Shown here: one piece after another, positions 43,991-53,154 of the stretch | Layout: each line of letters opens with the position of its first letter | Numbering within the stretch: position 1 is the first letter of the stretch | Assembly: GCA_029265125.1 (NCBI GenBank) | Contig: JAJUJX010000001.1 | Coordinates: forward strand, 434,001-498,000 | Length of the DNA stretch: 64,000 nucleotides | Direction: 5' to 3' | Origin: Tolumonas sp008015085 | Lineage (GTDB): Bacteria > Pseudomonadota > Gammaproteobacteria > Enterobacterales > Aeromonadaceae | Position numbers and translations under genes: made by a program | The notes under the pieces: model-generated | Database searches by the model: none | What the model saw: the letters and a program-made list of their open reading frames with translations, nothing else | What the model was told of the DNA's origin: nothing

Positions 43991-44251
43991 CGTTGCATTT
44001 ATCCTGTTACTTGAAACGGAGTGAATAATGCCATGAAAGGAGAAGTGAAAGAAGTGAAGAGGTAATCCAAGTTGATTTCTACAGCGTACAATGTACCTGA
44101 ATAACTGAAATCAGGTTGTCACAGCCGATTCATCATATTGTCATCTGCGACAGGCAGCGTGAAACAGAATAAAAGGTTGTCATTGCCCGATAGTAACAGT
44201 GGGTGTATAACCTGAATTTCCTGTAACATTCAGTGCCGTTACGGAGCCTTC

Positions 44252-45982
44252 ATGTCAGCAGTATTAGGGCGCTTTTGTTTAGCGCATATCAACGACACAC
44301 ATTCACACTTCGATGAAACAGCTTTGCCGTTGCGTCTGGCTATGCCGTCTGGCACTGCAGATATTCGTCTGCATTGTGGTGGCTTTCCCCGTTTAGCCGG
44401 ATTCATTAAACATGCCCGTCAGCAGGCAATTGCGAAACAAATGCCTTTTCTGCTGCTGGATGCCGGCGACAGTTTTCAGGGCACACTTTATTTTTCCTGT
44501 TTCAAAGGGCAGGCGAATGCAACTTTGCTGAACCAGTTGGGTGTGGATGCCATGGTGGTCGGCAATCATGAACTGGATACCGGCAATACACCACTAGCCC
44601 ATTTTTTGCGGCAGATCCGTTTTCCTCTGCTGGCTGCCAACTGGGATCTGGCTGGCGAGGCACAAGACAAACCGACCCGTATGCAAGACCATCCGCAGAT
44701 GGTCAGCTGGCAAAATCCGGCACATCCGAAACCGTATATTGTGAAATGGATGAATGATGTCCCTGTTGCTGTGTTTGGGCTGGTACTGGAAAACATGCCG
44801 GATATCGCAGCACCGGATGGTGATTCTGTTTTTTTGCCTGTCGTCGAGACAGCCAAAAACGTGATTGCTGAGATTCAGTCTGCAGGTATCGAACATATCA
44901 TTTTACTGAGTCATCTTGGCTATTCGCGTGACTGCCAGTTAGCGCAGGAAGTGGAAGGCATTTCCCTGATTGTCGGTGGACATACCCACACCCTGCAGGG
45001 AGACTTCAGTGCGGTTGGTTTAGCTAATGATCACCCTTATGGCGAGCAGATCAATCAGACGCTGATTGTACAGGCCGGTTACAATTCACTGATGGTTGGT
45101 TTATCTCATATTGCCTTGTTATCTGATGGAACGATGCGGATAGAACAGGGCGGTAATCAACTGTTAACCAGTGAACATGCCCAGTTACAGTCGCAACATG
45201 GTGAGCCTTTGTTCCCACAACAACAGCGGACTATCCGCCGTTTCTTACGCCAGCAACCGCACATCATTATGGTAGAACCGGATGCGGCGATGGAACGTCT
45301 GATGGCCCGTCAGTACCGAGCTAAATTACGGGGGTATGCTACCGACCAGGTTGTTTCTTTGCCGCGTGGGCTGCGCCATGTGCGGATCCCGGATGATCGT
45401 GGTGGCAGTCAGGTCGCTCCGCTGGTGGCTGAAGCCATGCTATTTCAGGCGCGGGAAATGGGCGTTGAGGTTGATGTTGCGATTTTCAATGCGGGTGGTG
45501 CACGTATTTCGTTGCCGCCAGGACCGGTTAGCGCAGCAGAGCTGGCCGGGCGTCTGCTGCCGTTTGCCAGCACCATTTCTTATTTTGATGTTCGCGGTGA
45601 ACAATTAAAGCAGGCGCTGGAAGGTGCGATTGTTAATGCGCTTGAGCTGGGTGGCAGCGGCAGTTTCCCTTATCCGGCTGATTTGCGATACAGCTATCAT
45701 GCCAGCGCTCCGCGGGGACATCGTGTCCGGCAATTGCATGTCAAAGATCGGCATGGGCGGTGGCAGTTGTTTGATGAACAACGTGATTATCGTCTGATTA
45801 CTACCAGCTATACCGCGATGGGAAAAGAAGGCTATCACGCTCTGCTTGAACAACGATCAGAGCCTGAACTGTTAGGGCCTATTATTTCTGATGCTTTCAT
45901 TAATTTTGCCCGGGCTCGCGGCATTCTGACCCCACCTTTAGAACCGTTATATCAGCTTAATTTTGACCGTTTAGTCAGTTAA
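44252..45982 (+). CDS. 5'-nucleotidase/UshA-family metallophosphatase without signal peptide
   Basis: A 576-residue protein with the two-domain architecture of 5'-nucleotidases. The metallophosphatase domain shows LAHINDTHSHF, LDAGDSFQG, GNHELDTG, LLSHLGYSRD and GGHTHTLQGD (two-metal site); the C-terminal substrate domain has FNAGGARISLPPG and LPFASTISYFDVRG. Most family members are exported, but this one starts directly with the catalytic fold (MSAVLGRFCLAHIND) and has no signal peptide; GGAG lies six bases before the ATG. It may act in the cytoplasm on nucleotides or related esters. It stands alone. Confidence 0.88.
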   Translation: MSAVLGRFCLAHINDTHSHFDETALPLRLAMPSGTADIRLHCGGFPRLAGFIKHARQQAIAKQMPFLLLDAGDSFQGTLYFSCFKGQANATLLNQLGVDAMVVGNHELDTGNTPLAHFLRQIRFPLLAANWDLAGEAQDKPTRMQDHPQMVSWQNPAHPKPYIVKWMNDVPVAVFGLVLENMPDIAAPDGDSVFLPVVETAKNVIAEIQSAGIEHIILLSHLGYSRDCQLAQEVEGISLIVGGHTHTLQGDFSAVGLANDHPYGEQINQTLIVQAGYNSLMVGLSHIALLSDGTMRIEQGGNQLLTSEHAQLQSQHGEPLFPQQQRTIRRFLRQQPHIIMVEPDAAMERLMARQYRAKLRGYATDQVVSLPRGLRHVRIPDDRGGSQVAPLVAEAMLFQAREMGVEVDVAIFNAGGARISLPPGPVSAAELAGRLLPFASTISYFDVRGEQLKQALEGAIVNALELGGSGSFPYPADLRYSYHASAPRGHRVRQLHVKDRHGRWQLFDEQRDYRLITTSYTAMGKEGYHALLEQRSEPELLGPIISDAFINFARARGILTPPLEPLYQLNFDRLVS

Positions 45983-46083
45983 TACAGCCTGTGCGCATAA
46001 AACTGGAGAAAAATACTATTTATTGGCAGCGGCTCTGGTAAGCTAGCGAGTTAACCGTTTTTACATCCCCAATAGGTTAGTTT

Positions 46084-46548
46084 ATGAGCAAAAAGTTTTA
46101 TGTTTCGTGGGAAAATCTGCATCGTGAAGCACGCCGTTTGTCGCGTCGTCAGCTTCCTGCAAGCCAATGGAAAGGCATTTTAGCGGTTAGTCGTGGTGGT
46201 TTGGTTCCTGCTGCTATTATGGCGCGTGAACTGGGTATCCGTTTTGTTGATACCATCTGCATTTCCAGCTACGAGCATGATAATCAGGGTGATCTGAACG
46301 TACTGAAACGTATTGACGGGGACGGTGAAGGCTTCCTGATCGTGGATGATCTGGTTGATAGCGGTAACACAGCTAAAGTACTGAAAGAGATGTATCCGAA
46401 AGCGAAACTGGTCACTGTATTCGCCAAACCAAAAGGCGAACATCTGGTTGATGATTTCGAAGTTGCAATCCCACAGGATACTTGGATCGAGCAGCCTTGG
46501 GATATGGTGCACTGCTTTGTGCCACCAATCTGTGAAGAAAATCAGTAA
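46084..46548 (+). CDS. gpt: Xanthine-guanine phosphoribosyltransferase
   Basis: A 154-residue purine salvage enzyme converting guanine and xanthine, with PRPP, to GMP and XMP. KGILAVSRGGLVPAAIMARELG, the PRPP loop FLIVDDLVDSGNTAK and PQDTWIEQPWDM match E. coli Gpt. It precedes frsA and proBA, as in E. coli. The enzyme is membrane-associated in E. coli. Confidence 0.97.
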   Translation: MSKKFYVSWENLHREARRLSRRQLPASQWKGILAVSRGGLVPAAIMARELGIRFVDTICISSYEHDNQGDLNVLKRIDGDGEGFLIVDDLVDSGNTAKVLKEMYPKAKLVTVFAKPKGEHLVDDFEVAIPQDTWIEQPWDMVHCFVPPICEENQ

Positions 46549-46555
46549 ATAAGCG

Positions 46556-46586
46556 AGGCTCCCACTGAGGAGCCTTTCTTTTTTCC
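46556..46586 (+). terminator. gpt terminator
   Basis: Seven-base-pair stem AGGCTCC/GGAGCCT with tail TTTCTTTTTT, eight bases after gpt. Confidence 0.88.
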
Positions 46587-46629
46587 GCAACAAAGTGCAT
46601 AAATACCAAAAAACACTCGTGGAGTGGAT

Positions 46630-47904
46630 ATGTCTGCACCATCTGAAACAAATCTGAGCGAAACGCTGTTCAATAAAATTAAATCTCACAAAGTGAATGA
46701 AACCTCTACAGTTTCTAATTCCGGCGATCCCTTCTCTTGTGAACCACAGGAACAACATCTGATCGACGGCTTATGCACTCCATCCTGGTTCCGCATTCTG
46801 CGTCGGGCATTCTGGATCTGGCAGGGCGCAGATCCAATTGAAATGGAGGAAGTTCTGGCGCGGATTGCGACCAGTGACGGAGAACGGACTAATCCGCGGC
46901 AGCTGGATACGGTTCAGGGATTTGTACCAGGCAACTGGTGCTATGAGTGGAGCCAGGTAGCAGGGGAACATAATAAAAAAGCCAAAGAAGCGGACGATTC
47001 GGGCCAAAAGCGTATAGCCCAAAAAGAGTATTTCCTGGCAGCTCGTTATTATTTGATTGCCAGTTATCCATACCTGAAAGGCGATGAATTGGCAGAGCAG
47101 GCGATGGTCCAGGCTAACATTGCCTACCGTGAAGGCGGTCGTTTTTTACCCGTACCACTGAAAGAACTTAAAGTGCCATTCCGTGGTAAAGAGATTAAAG
47201 GTTATCTTCATCTTCCACATGATGATCACCCTGTTCCATTGGTGATGGTGACCGGAGCCATTGACAGTTCGCAGCTTGATTTTATCCAGTTATTTGAAAA
47301 AGTACTGGCTCCTCTGGGAATTGGTATGCTGTCACTGGATCTGCCCGGTTGCGGTTATTCCAGTCATTGGCCATTGGTACAGGATTCCAGTCGTCTGCAT
47401 CAGGCGGTTCTGCAATACCTGAAAGAAGTGCCTTGGGTCGATGACCAGCGCGTTGGTATGGTCGGTTTCCGCCTGGGGGGGAATGTTGCGGTGCGTCTTT
47501 CCTACCTGGAACAACTTCGCCTGAAAGCCGTCGTCTGCATCGGACCCGGGATGCATAACTATTTTACTGATCCGACTCAGTTCGCATTGTCGCCACCGAT
47601 GATGCGCGCCTGTCTGGCCAACCGTCTTAATATGGATGCGGCAGACTGGGACGGATTACAGAAAAGCTGTCAGGTTTTTTCGCTGAAACGACAGGGTCTG
47701 GCTGGTGTGACTAAAACCCGTGTACCTATCCTGAGTATCGGGCATCGCCGTGACTTTATTTGTCCGGAATCTGATATCCGTATGCTGGCATCTTCCAGTA
47801 TGAACGGCAAAGCAGTGGTACTCGACAAAGAGCCGGTGAAAGAGCAAATGAATAAGATGCTGAGCGAGATTGGTGAGTGGTTGCGTCTGCATTTTAATCT
47901 CTGA
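46630..47904 (+). CDS. frsA: FrsA esterase
   Basis: About 424 residues, alpha/beta-hydrolase family. It opens with the FrsA signature NLSETLF; helical N-terminal domain with WIWQGADPIEMEEVLARI and GNWCYEWSQVA; hydrolase core with VTGAIDSSQLDF, SLDLPGCGYSS, VPWVDDQRVGMVGFRLGGNVAVR. E. coli FrsA binds IIAGlc and is said to influence the fermentation-respiration balance; it is also an esterase. The nucleophile position reads GFRLGG rather than GxSxG, as in E. coli FrsA. ATG 46630 has GGAG five bases upstream. Confidence 0.9.
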   Translation: MSAPSETNLSETLFNKIKSHKVNETSTVSNSGDPFSCEPQEQHLIDGLCTPSWFRILRRAFWIWQGADPIEMEEVLARIATSDGERTNPRQLDTVQGFVPGNWCYEWSQVAGEHNKKAKEADDSGQKRIAQKEYFLAARYYLIASYPYLKGDELAEQAMVQANIAYREGGRFLPVPLKELKVPFRGKEIKGYLHLPHDDHPVPLVMVTGAIDSSQLDFIQLFEKVLAPLGIGMLSLDLPGCGYSSHWPLVQDSSRLHQAVLQYLKEVPWVDDQRVGMVGFRLGGNVAVRLSYLEQLRLKAVVCIGPGMHNYFTDPTQFALSPPMMRACLANRLNMDAADWDGLQKSCQVFSLKRQGLAGVTKTRVPILSIGHRRDFICPESDIRMLASSSMNGKAVVLDKEPVKEQMNKMLSEIGEWLRLHFNL

Positions 47905-47921
47905 GTATCCTAATGCATAAA

Positions 47922-47999
47922 ATTGCTGCGAAATTCCGTTGCAGGGGGCGATGAGCCTCGGTATAAAGAAACCCTTCATGGAGGGTTATCGCAGCAATG
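47922..47999 (+). promoter_or_regulatory. Candidate structured RNA leader of proB
   Basis: The 92-base frsA-proB gap can fold into a three-stem structure. P1 is a perfect ten-base stem ATTGCTGCGA (47922-47931) with TCGCAGCAAT (47989-47998), covering two bases of the proB ATG. P2 is GGGGC/GCCTC (47945-47959, one G-U). P3 is AACCCT/AGGGTT (47970-47987), enclosing the GGAGG ribosome-binding site. Such folding would hide both start signals. Not a riboswitch class I recognise. Confidence 0.5.
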
Positions 48000-49100
48000 A
48001 AAAGCAAAACCATCGTCGTTAAGCTGGGCACCAGCATTCTTACCGGCGGCACACGTAAACTGGATCAGGCTCATATGGTTGAACTGGTTCGTCAGTGTGC
48101 TGCTTTGCATCGTCATGGGCATCAGGTCGTGGTTGTGACCTCCGGCGCTATTGCTGCCGGTCGTGAGAAATTGGGTTACCCCGATCTTCCCCCGACAATG
48201 CCCAACAAACAGATGCTGGCGGCGGTGGGTCAATGTCACCTGATGCAGGTCTGGCAGAATCTGTTCAGCATTTATGGGCTGCAGATCGGTCAGTTACTGC
48301 TGACCCGCGCCGATCTCGAAGATCGTGAGCGTTATCTGAACGCGCGCGACACACTGCAGACACTGCTGCATAACCGTATTATTCCTGTTATTAACGAAAA
48401 TGACGCCGTCGCTATTGCTGAAATCAAAGTCGGCGATAATGATAACCTGTCAGCACGAGCGGCCATTCTGGCGGATGCAGATCTATTAATTCTGCTGACC
48501 GATCAGAAAGGATTGTTCACCGCCGATCCTCGTACTAATCCGGATGCGACGCTGATTGAAGAAGTCGCTGAAATTACCGATCAACTACGAGCCTTGGCTG
48601 GTGACAGTATCAGCGGTCTCGGTACCGGTGGTATGTCAACCAAGCTACAGGCGGCCGATATTGCCTGCCGTGCAGGTATTGAAGTGGTGATTGCCAGTGG
48701 TAAGACCCCGGAAGTCGTTGGTCGTCTGGCTAACAATGAAAAAGTGGGCACCCGATTTAAAGCGCAGGCTAACCCACTGGAAGGTCGTAAGAGCTGGATT
48801 CTGGCTGGCCCGCAATCGCATGGTGAAATTCATGTTGATGCCGGTGCTGTCAAAGCCGTGCATGACAAAGGCTCCAGCTTATTGCCGAAAGGCATCACCC
48901 AGATCGTAGGTGAGTTCGGCCGTGGCGAAGCGGTACGGATCATTACACCGGATGGTAAAGAGCTGGCGCGGGGCATTACCCGTTATACAGCCGATGAATT
49001 GGAACGGGTTCGTGGTCATCATTCCGATGAAATCGAAGCCTGCTTAGGTTATGGCTATGGTCCGGTGGCAATCCATCGTGATGATATGGTATTGCTGTAA
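47997..49100 (+). CDS. proB: Glutamate 5-kinase
   Basis: A 367-residue enzyme for the first step of proline synthesis: glutamate to glutamyl-5-phosphate. The amino-acid kinase domain (residues 1-260) shows VVKLGTSILTGG, TSGAIAAGREKLG, NENDAVA, FGDNDNLSA-like GDNDNLSARAAILADAD and GTGGMSTKLQAA; a PUA domain follows (275-355, ending ELERVRGHHSDEIE). Feedback inhibition by proline is known for the family. GGAGG at 47980 is 12 bases from the ATG. proA starts 11 bases after the stop. Confidence 0.97.
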   Translation: MKSKTIVVKLGTSILTGGTRKLDQAHMVELVRQCAALHRHGHQVVVVTSGAIAAGREKLGYPDLPPTMPNKQMLAAVGQCHLMQVWQNLFSIYGLQIGQLLLTRADLEDRERYLNARDTLQTLLHNRIIPVINENDAVAIAEIKVGDNDNLSARAAILADADLLILLTDQKGLFTADPRTNPDATLIEEVAEITDQLRALAGDSISGLGTGGMSTKLQAADIACRAGIEVVIASGKTPEVVGRLANNEKVGTRFKAQANPLEGRKSWILAGPQSHGEIHVDAGAVKAVHDKGSSLLPKGITQIVGEFGRGEAVRIITPDGKELARGITRYTADELERVRGHHSDEIEACLGYGYGPVAIHRDDMVLL

Positions 49101-49111
49101 GGAGAATAAAC

Positions 49112-50371
49112 ATGAGTTTATTAGCAATGGGCAAGGCAGCCCGGGAAGCCTCTTTTGAACTGGCTGTGGCAGCAACTGCACTGAAAAATCAGGCTTTATT
49201 AGCAATGGCCGACGAGCTTGAAGCGCAGCAAGCACTGATTCTGGCTGCTAATGCCAAAGACATCGAAGCGGGCAGGGCTTCAGGCCTGACCGATGCCATG
49301 CTGGATCGCTTGCTTCTTAACGAATCCCGCCTGGCTGGTATCGTGGCCGATGTTCGTAAAGTAGTCACGCTGGATGACCCTGTCGGATCTGAAATTGATT
49401 GTCGCGTATTGGAAAACGGCATGCGTCTTTCTCGTCGTCGTGTGCCGATTGGTGTGATTGGCGTGATTTATGAAGCCCGTCCGAACGTCACGATTGATAT
49501 TGCGGCTTTGTGTCTGAAAACCGGCAATGCCAGCATTCTGCGTGGTGGCCGGGAAACCTTTAATTCCAACATGGCATTAGTGAAGGTTATTCAGGCGGCA
49601 TTGGCGAAAACCGGTTTGCCTGCGGCGTCAGTTCAGTATATCGAAAGTCCGGATCGGGCTTTGGTTGGTGAACTGCTGACGATGGATCAGTATGTCGACA
49701 TGATCATTCCTCGTGGCGGCGCCAACCTGCATCGTCTGTGTAAGGATCAGAGCACCATTCCGGTGATTATTGGCGGTTTCGGTGTCAGCCATCTGTATGT
49801 GGATGAAAGTGCCGATCTGGTGCGTGCAATTAACGTAATTGATAATGCCAAAGTGCAACGCCCGTCCGCTTGTAATGCGCTCGATACACTACTGCTTAAC
49901 GAAAACATTGCCGCGCAAATCGTACCGTTACTGGTTGAGCGGATGAATCAGCAGAAAGTGACGTTAGTTGCAGAGCCACAGGCTTTGTCGCTGTTGCAAG
50001 CAGCTGGAGCTGTGAGTCTACGTGAAGCGGGTGCTGAAGATTTTGATACGGAATGGCTGAGCCTGACGCTGGGTGTTAAGGTTGTTGCTGATGTGAAAGC
50101 AGCGATTGCTCATTTGCAGGAGCACAATGCTTGCCACTCCGATGCGATTCTGACCAACGATCTGAAAAACGCAGAGTATTTCATTAATGCGGCTGGTTCT
50201 GCGGCCGTGTATGTGAATGCCTCTACACGTTTCACTGATGGCGGCCAGTTTGGTTTGGGGGCAGAAGTGGCAGTATCAACACAAAAACTGCATGCCCGCG
50301 GCCCGATGGGCCTAACTGAGCTGACTAGCTATAAGTGGATTGGTCAGGCGGATTATCTTAGCCGTAGTTAG
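49112..50371 (+). CDS. proA: Gamma-glutamyl phosphate reductase
   Basis: A 419-residue aldehyde-dehydrogenase-fold enzyme that reduces glutamyl-5-phosphate to the semialdehyde with NADPH. Signatures: VIYEARPNVTIDIAALCLKTGNA, IPRGGANLH, QRPSACNALDTLL with the catalytic Cys, and STRFTDGGQFGLGAEVAVST. ATG has AAGGAG upstream. Second gene of proBA, closed by a strong terminator. Confidence 0.98.
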   Translation: MSLLAMGKAAREASFELAVAATALKNQALLAMADELEAQQALILAANAKDIEAGRASGLTDAMLDRLLLNESRLAGIVADVRKVVTLDDPVGSEIDCRVLENGMRLSRRRVPIGVIGVIYEARPNVTIDIAALCLKTGNASILRGGRETFNSNMALVKVIQAALAKTGLPAASVQYIESPDRALVGELLTMDQYVDMIIPRGGANLHRLCKDQSTIPVIIGGFGVSHLYVDESADLVRAINVIDNAKVQRPSACNALDTLLLNENIAAQIVPLLVERMNQQKVTLVAEPQALSLLQAAGAVSLREAGAEDFDTEWLSLTLGVKVVADVKAAIAHLQEHNACHSDAILTNDLKNAEYFINAAGSAAVYVNASTRFTDGGQFGLGAEVAVSTQKLHARGPMGLTELTSYKWIGQADYLSRS

Positions 50372-50389
50372 CTGAGTTTAATGTCATTG

Positions 50390-50434
50390 AAAGATACAAG
50401 GCCGCATATAACTATCCGCGGCCTTGTATCTTTT
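50390..50434. terminator. proBA terminator
   Basis: A long stem AAAGATACAAGGCCGC/GCGGCCTTGTATCTTT with a 12-base loop and T tail; the A-run on the other side also suits the convergent orphan gene at 50443. Confidence 0.92.
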
Positions 50435-50442
50435 ATGTGCTT

Positions 50443-50862
50443 TTAGCCGGCGGCAGGAACTTCAGATTCAGATGCTGTTTTCTTCCTATTCCATAAGGAG
50501 AATCCAGCAATAAGAGCAACTATTACTGCAGCTCCATAGTGGTTCCATGGATCTCTGATGCGATCACTTTCACTGTATTTTTGATTGAGTTCTTGAAGCA
50601 TCTCTTCTGGTAGCTCACCTGCTGAAAACTTATCCATATTGATGGCCATTAGTTTGCAGTTCCATGTCCAAATATCTGCTCCAAAAACACCAAATCGTTC
50701 ACAGGCGTAGCCGACTTTATATCCCTCATCAAATGCTGGTGCATCTTCAACTTCAAATAATTCATCACCCGTATTAAAAAATAAAGGTATCCCTTTTGCC
50801 ATTGTTACTGGTGAAAAAACACAGCAAATAAATAAAAGAATACACAATTTTAACTTATTCAT
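50443..50862 (-). CDS. Secreted or membrane-anchored orphan protein
   Basis: A 139-residue protein of no recognised family. Signal peptide at residues 1-22 (LCILLFICCVFSPVTMA-KG), a mostly acidic extracytoplasmic part with two cysteines (YACERFGVF, WNCKL) that could form a disulfide, and a C-terminal membrane helix (YGAAVIVALIAGFSLW) followed by KK and a short cytoplasmic tail. Base composition is clearly more AT-rich than the neighbours, as is the 267-base gap that follows, suggesting late acquisition. Confidence 0.6.
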   Translation of the reverse strand: MNKLKLCILLFICCVFSPVTMAKGIPLFFNTGDELFEVEDAPAFDEGYKVGYACERFGVFGADIWTWNCKLMAINMDKFSAGELPEEMLQELNQKYSESDRIRDPWNHYGAAVIVALIAGFSLWNRKKTASESEVPAAG

Positions 50863-51056
50863 AAAAATCCCATATAGTTATATAATTTATATATTTTTAG
50901 CAGGCGGTTTCATCTGCAATTGCATATTTTAATTTAAAACAGGTAATGCCTTTAATAAAAATGACTGTTAGAAATGTCAGTCAAAAGCTTGTTTTGACGG
51001 AGAATGGCTGGATATTTTCGCCTGAACATGAATCGAGGGATTTTTATATAATAAAT

Positions 51057-51081
51057 ATCGGTGCTGATATTCAGTGCCGAT
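51057..51081 (-). terminator. Possible terminator of the FIST-MCP gene
   Basis: An 11-base stem (ATCGGTGCTGA / TCAGTGCCGAT, two G-U pairs, loop TAT) about 50 bases past the receptor's stop, with an A/T-rich run ATTTATTATATAAAAA after it on the minus strand. Weak candidate. Confidence 0.4.
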
Positions 51082-51129
51082 GAAATAATAAGCGTTATTC
51101 TTGATAGAAATGAAATTACATTGATGCTT

Positions 51130-53154
51130 TTAATCTAGCATATTAGTTAGTTTATCTAGCGTCGTCATTCGTTCATTCACTGCTTCAGCCAATGAGCTGG
51201 CATCTCGCAAAGCTGAGACAGCATATACAATCGCATCACTGGCTTTTTGAATATCATCCGATACTTCCGCCAGTCGGGAATTGAAGTGGTGTGTGCTGCG
51301 GGCAAACTCATCACCACTTGAGCTGTTTTGTCCAATCAAATCAGAAATATCACCGACATTAACCACCAGACCCCGAATTGAATCGTTGGTTTTCTGCAGT
51401 GATTCCTGAGTGATTTGGGCCAGTTTGCGAACTTCTTCGGCGACCACCGCAAACCCTCTGCCATGTTCACCTGCCCGGGCGGCTTCGATGGCCGCATTTA
51501 ATGCCAGCAGATTGGTTTGATCTGCAATTTTATTGATCACGTTCAGGATTTCTTTGATGTTTTCCGTGCTGCTGTTTAGTGTCACTGTTTTTGGCTGAAT
51601 GCTGTTGTTTAATTGCAATAGAGAATCAAGCTGGTTCAGGTGAGTGGATAATGAGTGACCGAGATGTAATACCTGTTTACTAATATCCTGCACATTATTT
51701 TCAATCTCACCCAGCCGGGAAGTCAGTTCAGGCATCAGTGCCCGGTAATGCTCCAGTTGCTGAATAACTTCTTTACGGATCTTACTGACAATATCGATCT
51801 GTTTGAGTTGTCGTTGCAAACTGTAATTTTGGAATTGAGCATATAAGATCGGGAACAGATTGACGGAATCATCGTAAAAAACCGTCTCTTTATTTTCCAG
51901 CCGGAAGAAGAATAATGCGGTCAGTGTCTGGTTAATGTTTACACCATAGAGCTCGCCAAATGTCGAGAATCCGGCTGTTGGGATGGCGTCAAAGCTGCGG
52001 ACTTGTGCCAAACTCTGTTGGTTATGCAGACGTCGCAGAATACAGTCATTCAGAATGCCGCCAACCGGTTTTGCTCGTGATTTTGTTGCCATAAAATCAC
52101 GGAAGTCTTTATCCGTGCACTGTACCAGATCCTGTCGTTTAACCAGATATAATTGTTCCCCCATCGATAAGTCACAAAAGAATGAAACACGGTCTTTTTC
52201 AAAATCAAAACCAGCGATACTGCGAATGAATAGTTGCCCTTCGATCTCAATGGCGAAGCTGTAATCTTCCAGCTGATGTTCCAGATCCTGGTTGCTGCTG
52301 ACGCGGAAATGTTTTTTCAATGCATCGATAAAAGAAACGACATGATGGTCATCCGTCAGAACAGATTTAACCCAGCGTTGTTCCTGTGATGCTTCCGTGA
52401 TCAGGAAAGAGACATTCTGTTTTTCAAAGTTGTGGGAGGTAAAAATGGCGTAGCGATAGGCTGGATTAATTTTCATAAACGCAATTACGGCATGCCCCTG
52501 CACTACCTTTTGTCCGTCATACAAATAAGTATCTTTAAAATCAAATTTGCCACCGGCCGAGCCGCCAATGAAGTGGCAAGGAAAATGACGGCTGGCGTAT
52601 ACAGCCTCACTGAAAAAAGATTCAGAGGCGCTTAGTCCATCCAGAAATGTGAGGGCTACCGTATCATGATGTTCGATCGGGAAAGGAACAGATAAGCGTG
52701 AAAGTGACTGCGCGATACGTTGCACACGATCATGATGTGAGACATTAATTTCGCCGCGTTTTAAATCCTCATTATTCAGAGCAACGCTGGCGATCGAAAC
52801 ACGCTGTAATAAGCACTGATCGAACGATTGCAAAATGACCGTATCCCAGGTATTGCCTGTTTCACAATACAGGGATGAGGATGTCTCGGGTTGATGACAT
52901 AACTCTCCGGCGGTTGTAGTCGCTAATAACTGACAATTGGGCGCTGTAGTCCGCAGGAACTGTCTGATGTTCTGGCAGACCTGGGAAAAGTCTACATGGG
53001 GGCTGACGTAAGCAATAACTAATGCCGGAACGGCCTGCTGTGGTAACCAGCCTGACATATCTTGCGTTAACTTTTGGCTGCTGGTGCGCAGTACATGAAC
53101 AACATCAATGTTATCGATTGTCCCTGCTGACTTTTTCCGGAAGAAAGAAAACAT
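51130..53154 (-). CDS. Soluble FIST-domain methyl-accepting chemotaxis protein
   Basis: A 674-residue cytoplasmic signalling protein without transmembrane segments. Residues 40-230 fit a FIST N domain (QLLATTTAGELC, FLDGLSASESFF, FIGGSAGG), 235-390 a FIST C domain (YAIEIEG-like SFAIEIEGQLFIRS, PVGGILNDCILRR, PTAGFSTFGELYG). A coiled-coil linker (430-530) leads to a short MCP signalling domain with NLLALNAAIEAARAGEHGRGFAVVAEEVRKLA. FIST domains are thought to sense small ligands such as amino acids. It should report to CheA/CheW rather than to a histidine kinase of its own. No che gene is near. Confidence 0.88.
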   Translation of the reverse strand: MFSFFRKKSAGTIDNIDVVHVLRTSSQKLTQDMSGWLPQQAVPALVIAYVSPHVDFSQVCQNIRQFLRTTAPNCQLLATTTAGELCHQPETSSSLYCETGNTWDTVILQSFDQCLLQRVSIASVALNNEDLKRGEINVSHHDRVQRIAQSLSRLSVPFPIEHHDTVALTFLDGLSASESFFSEAVYASRHFPCHFIGGSAGGKFDFKDTYLYDGQKVVQGHAVIAFMKINPAYRYAIFTSHNFEKQNVSFLITEASQEQRWVKSVLTDDHHVVSFIDALKKHFRVSSNQDLEHQLEDYSFAIEIEGQLFIRSIAGFDFEKDRVSFFCDLSMGEQLYLVKRQDLVQCTDKDFRDFMATKSRAKPVGGILNDCILRRLHNQQSLAQVRSFDAIPTAGFSTFGELYGVNINQTLTALFFFRLENKETVFYDDSVNLFPILYAQFQNYSLQRQLKQIDIVSKIRKEVIQQLEHYRALMPELTSRLGEIENNVQDISKQVLHLGHSLSTHLNQLDSLLQLNNSIQPKTVTLNSSTENIKEILNVINKIADQTNLLALNAAIEAARAGEHGRGFAVVAEEVRKLAQITQESLQKTNDSIRGLVVNVGDISDLIGQNSSSGDEFARSTHHFNSRLAEVSDDIQKASDAIVYAVSALRDASSLAEAVNERMTTLDKLTNMLD

